Below are positions 35,872-36,592 of a DNA stretch of 36,592 nt, in pieces (position 1 is the stretch's first letter; the number at the start of each line of letters is the position of its first letter). The translations under genes and the position numbers were made by a program. Location: contig JAAYEC010000038.1 in NCBI GenBank assembly GCA_012728915.1, positions 1 to 36,592 on the forward strand, read 5' to 3'. Under the pieces are notes generated by a model that worked only from the letters and a program-made list of their open reading frames with translations, was not told the DNA's origin and searched no databases. The stretch is from Deltaproteobacteria bacterium (GTDB lineage Bacteria > Desulfobacterota > Syntrophia > Syntrophales > UBA2192).

Positions 35872-36311
35872 AAAGAATAAAAATACAGAAAGAAAGTCAC
35901 AAAGCAATGTGTGCTTCATTCTTCACTACTTTTTTGCTCACAGTATTTTAACCTCACAATCACCGTGCGTGCAATATGCAAAATTTTAATTCACAATTCG
36001 TTACCAGAGTATGTTGGTGTCATGACATGGCGCCCAGCGGAGCGCGAGTGCTCCAAAAGATGCCAATCCACAAATTAGCAGTTGAAAATACATTATATTA
36101 ATCGTCGATCGTTCTCGAAACTATCAAGATAGCCCGGTAGTAAATCACCATCTCGCACGGAACAAACAATCATCAAAGCGACAATTAAGCAGTGCATTGG
36201 CAAATATTCTTCGAAGCATAATAAATCGATCTCTTCTTATGCTTCTCTAAATCACATTCGGAGGGCACGCATATTGCAAAGATTAAGGTTGGCCGCGTAG
36301 GAGATACACCC
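35872..36311. other. AT-rich stretch without a gene
   Basis: 440 bp, markedly AT-rich compared with everything left of 34466. No ORF with a ribosome site is seen. A short hairpin GGAGC-GCGAGT-GCTCC lies around 36037-36052, without a T run. The composition break suggests horizontally acquired DNA; I see no attachment site or tRNA at the boundary. Confidence 0.6.
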
Positions 36312-36592
36312 ATGCCCTTCACAAGCATTGTCTCTATTTTAAGAAGTGCAGTGATTACGGGATCCGACATTTTTGATAGATACCAGAGATGGAAGCTTCT
36401 TGGAAAAGATGTCGACGCAAAATTACGTCTACTTTACCTCGAGTGCCGACGCAATCTATCTTTTATCGACTGCATAATATTAAAAAACGAATCGGGCGTT
36501 TTTATCAACGATCGAGAATTGCTTAAATCCATAAAACTACTCGACGTCGATGTCCTCGAAATGATCTTTATGGAAGGCGAAAAAAGTCATCA
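36312..36592 (+). CDS. Unrecognised AT-rich gene, 5' part only
   Basis: Open to the window edge, 93 codons visible, starting MPFTSIVSILRSAVITGSDI. An AGGAG ribosome site lies 9 nt before the ATG at 36312, which makes this more likely real than the antisense ORF overlapping it. The visible part is mixed charged and hydrophobic (RWKLLGKDVDAKLRLLYLEC, then ESGVFINDRELLKSIKLLDV), with no signal peptide or membrane helix. I do not recognise the family. Codon use is AT-rich, unlike the genes left of the IS element, which suggests transferred DNA. Confidence 0.6.
   Translation, partial: MPFTSIVSILRSAVITGSDIFDRYQRWKLLGKDVDAKLRLLYLECRRNLSFIDCIILKNESGVFINDRELLKSIKLLDVDVLEMIFMEGEKSH

Noticed and set aside
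36185-36370. 61-codon minus-strand ORF in the AT-rich end
   Set aside because: It has no ribosome site and overlaps the better-supported plus-strand gene starting at 36312.

Overview
The window is GC-rich over its first ~34.4 kb and visibly AT-rich after that. Gene content points to a member of the Desulfobacterota (former Deltaproteobacteria, Syntrophia-like). The grounds are the mfd-PpiC-SurA run, a tRNA-Sec gene with a selenocysteine protein, GT3/GH57/GT35 glycogen genes, HDOD/HD-GYP regulators and dispersed palindromic repeats. The taxonomic call is inference from content; no rRNA or other marker is present.

Layout. 1-3831 (minus strand): envelope and ion transport genes, namely a K+ channel with an RCK domain (cut by the window edge), an MscS channel and a YihY/BrkB membrane protein. 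4198-6495: Tex, an RNA-binding S1 protein. 6571-6668: selC (tRNA-Sec, anticodon UCA) with a near-consensus sigma70-type promoter. 6782-7290: a decayed ExeA-type ATPase tail. 7454-9799: divergent moeA (molybdenum cofactor) and nadA (NAD synthesis). 10062-18649 (plus): mfd, a PpiC lipoprotein, a SurA-like foldase and uvrA, which joins nucleotide excision repair with periplasmic protein folding. 18822-22281 (minus): proA, nadD, a glutamine-amidotransferase-like pseudoenzyme, and an OsmC-family gene with an in-frame UGA. 22496-25089 (plus): a patatin-like lipase, a PflX-type radical SAM protein and a small DUF2905 membrane protein. 25115-31778 (minus): a glycogen cluster of GT4 glycosyltransferase, a GH57-like protein and a 1416-residue GT3 glycogen synthase/GT35 phosphorylase fusion. 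32068-34465 (plus): a three-gene signalling operon (HD-GYP-associated small protein, HDOD, GAF-HD-GYP). 34476-35861: an IS4-type insertion sequence with 12-bp inverted repeats and a 10-bp target duplication, placed directly after the HD-GYP stop codon at the switch from GC-rich to AT-rich DNA. 36312 to the end: the start of an unrecognised AT-rich gene.

The most interesting signal is the OsmC gene at 18822-19283. Read conventionally it is two broken ORFs. Its UGA sits exactly where the family has its catalytic cysteine, and it is followed 20 nt later by the GGUG loop of an 8-bp hairpin with bacterial SECIS geometry. A selC gene lies in the same window. This is very probably a selenocysteine OsmC peroxidase that standard gene callers would split. 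Other points of note are the synthase-phosphorylase fusion, two enzyme-like proteins lacking catalytic residues (glutamine amidotransferase Cys to Gly92; GH57 Glu to Ala146), and several families of intergenic palindromic or heptad-periodic repeats, one of which appears to supply the ribosome binding sites of mfd and uvrA.
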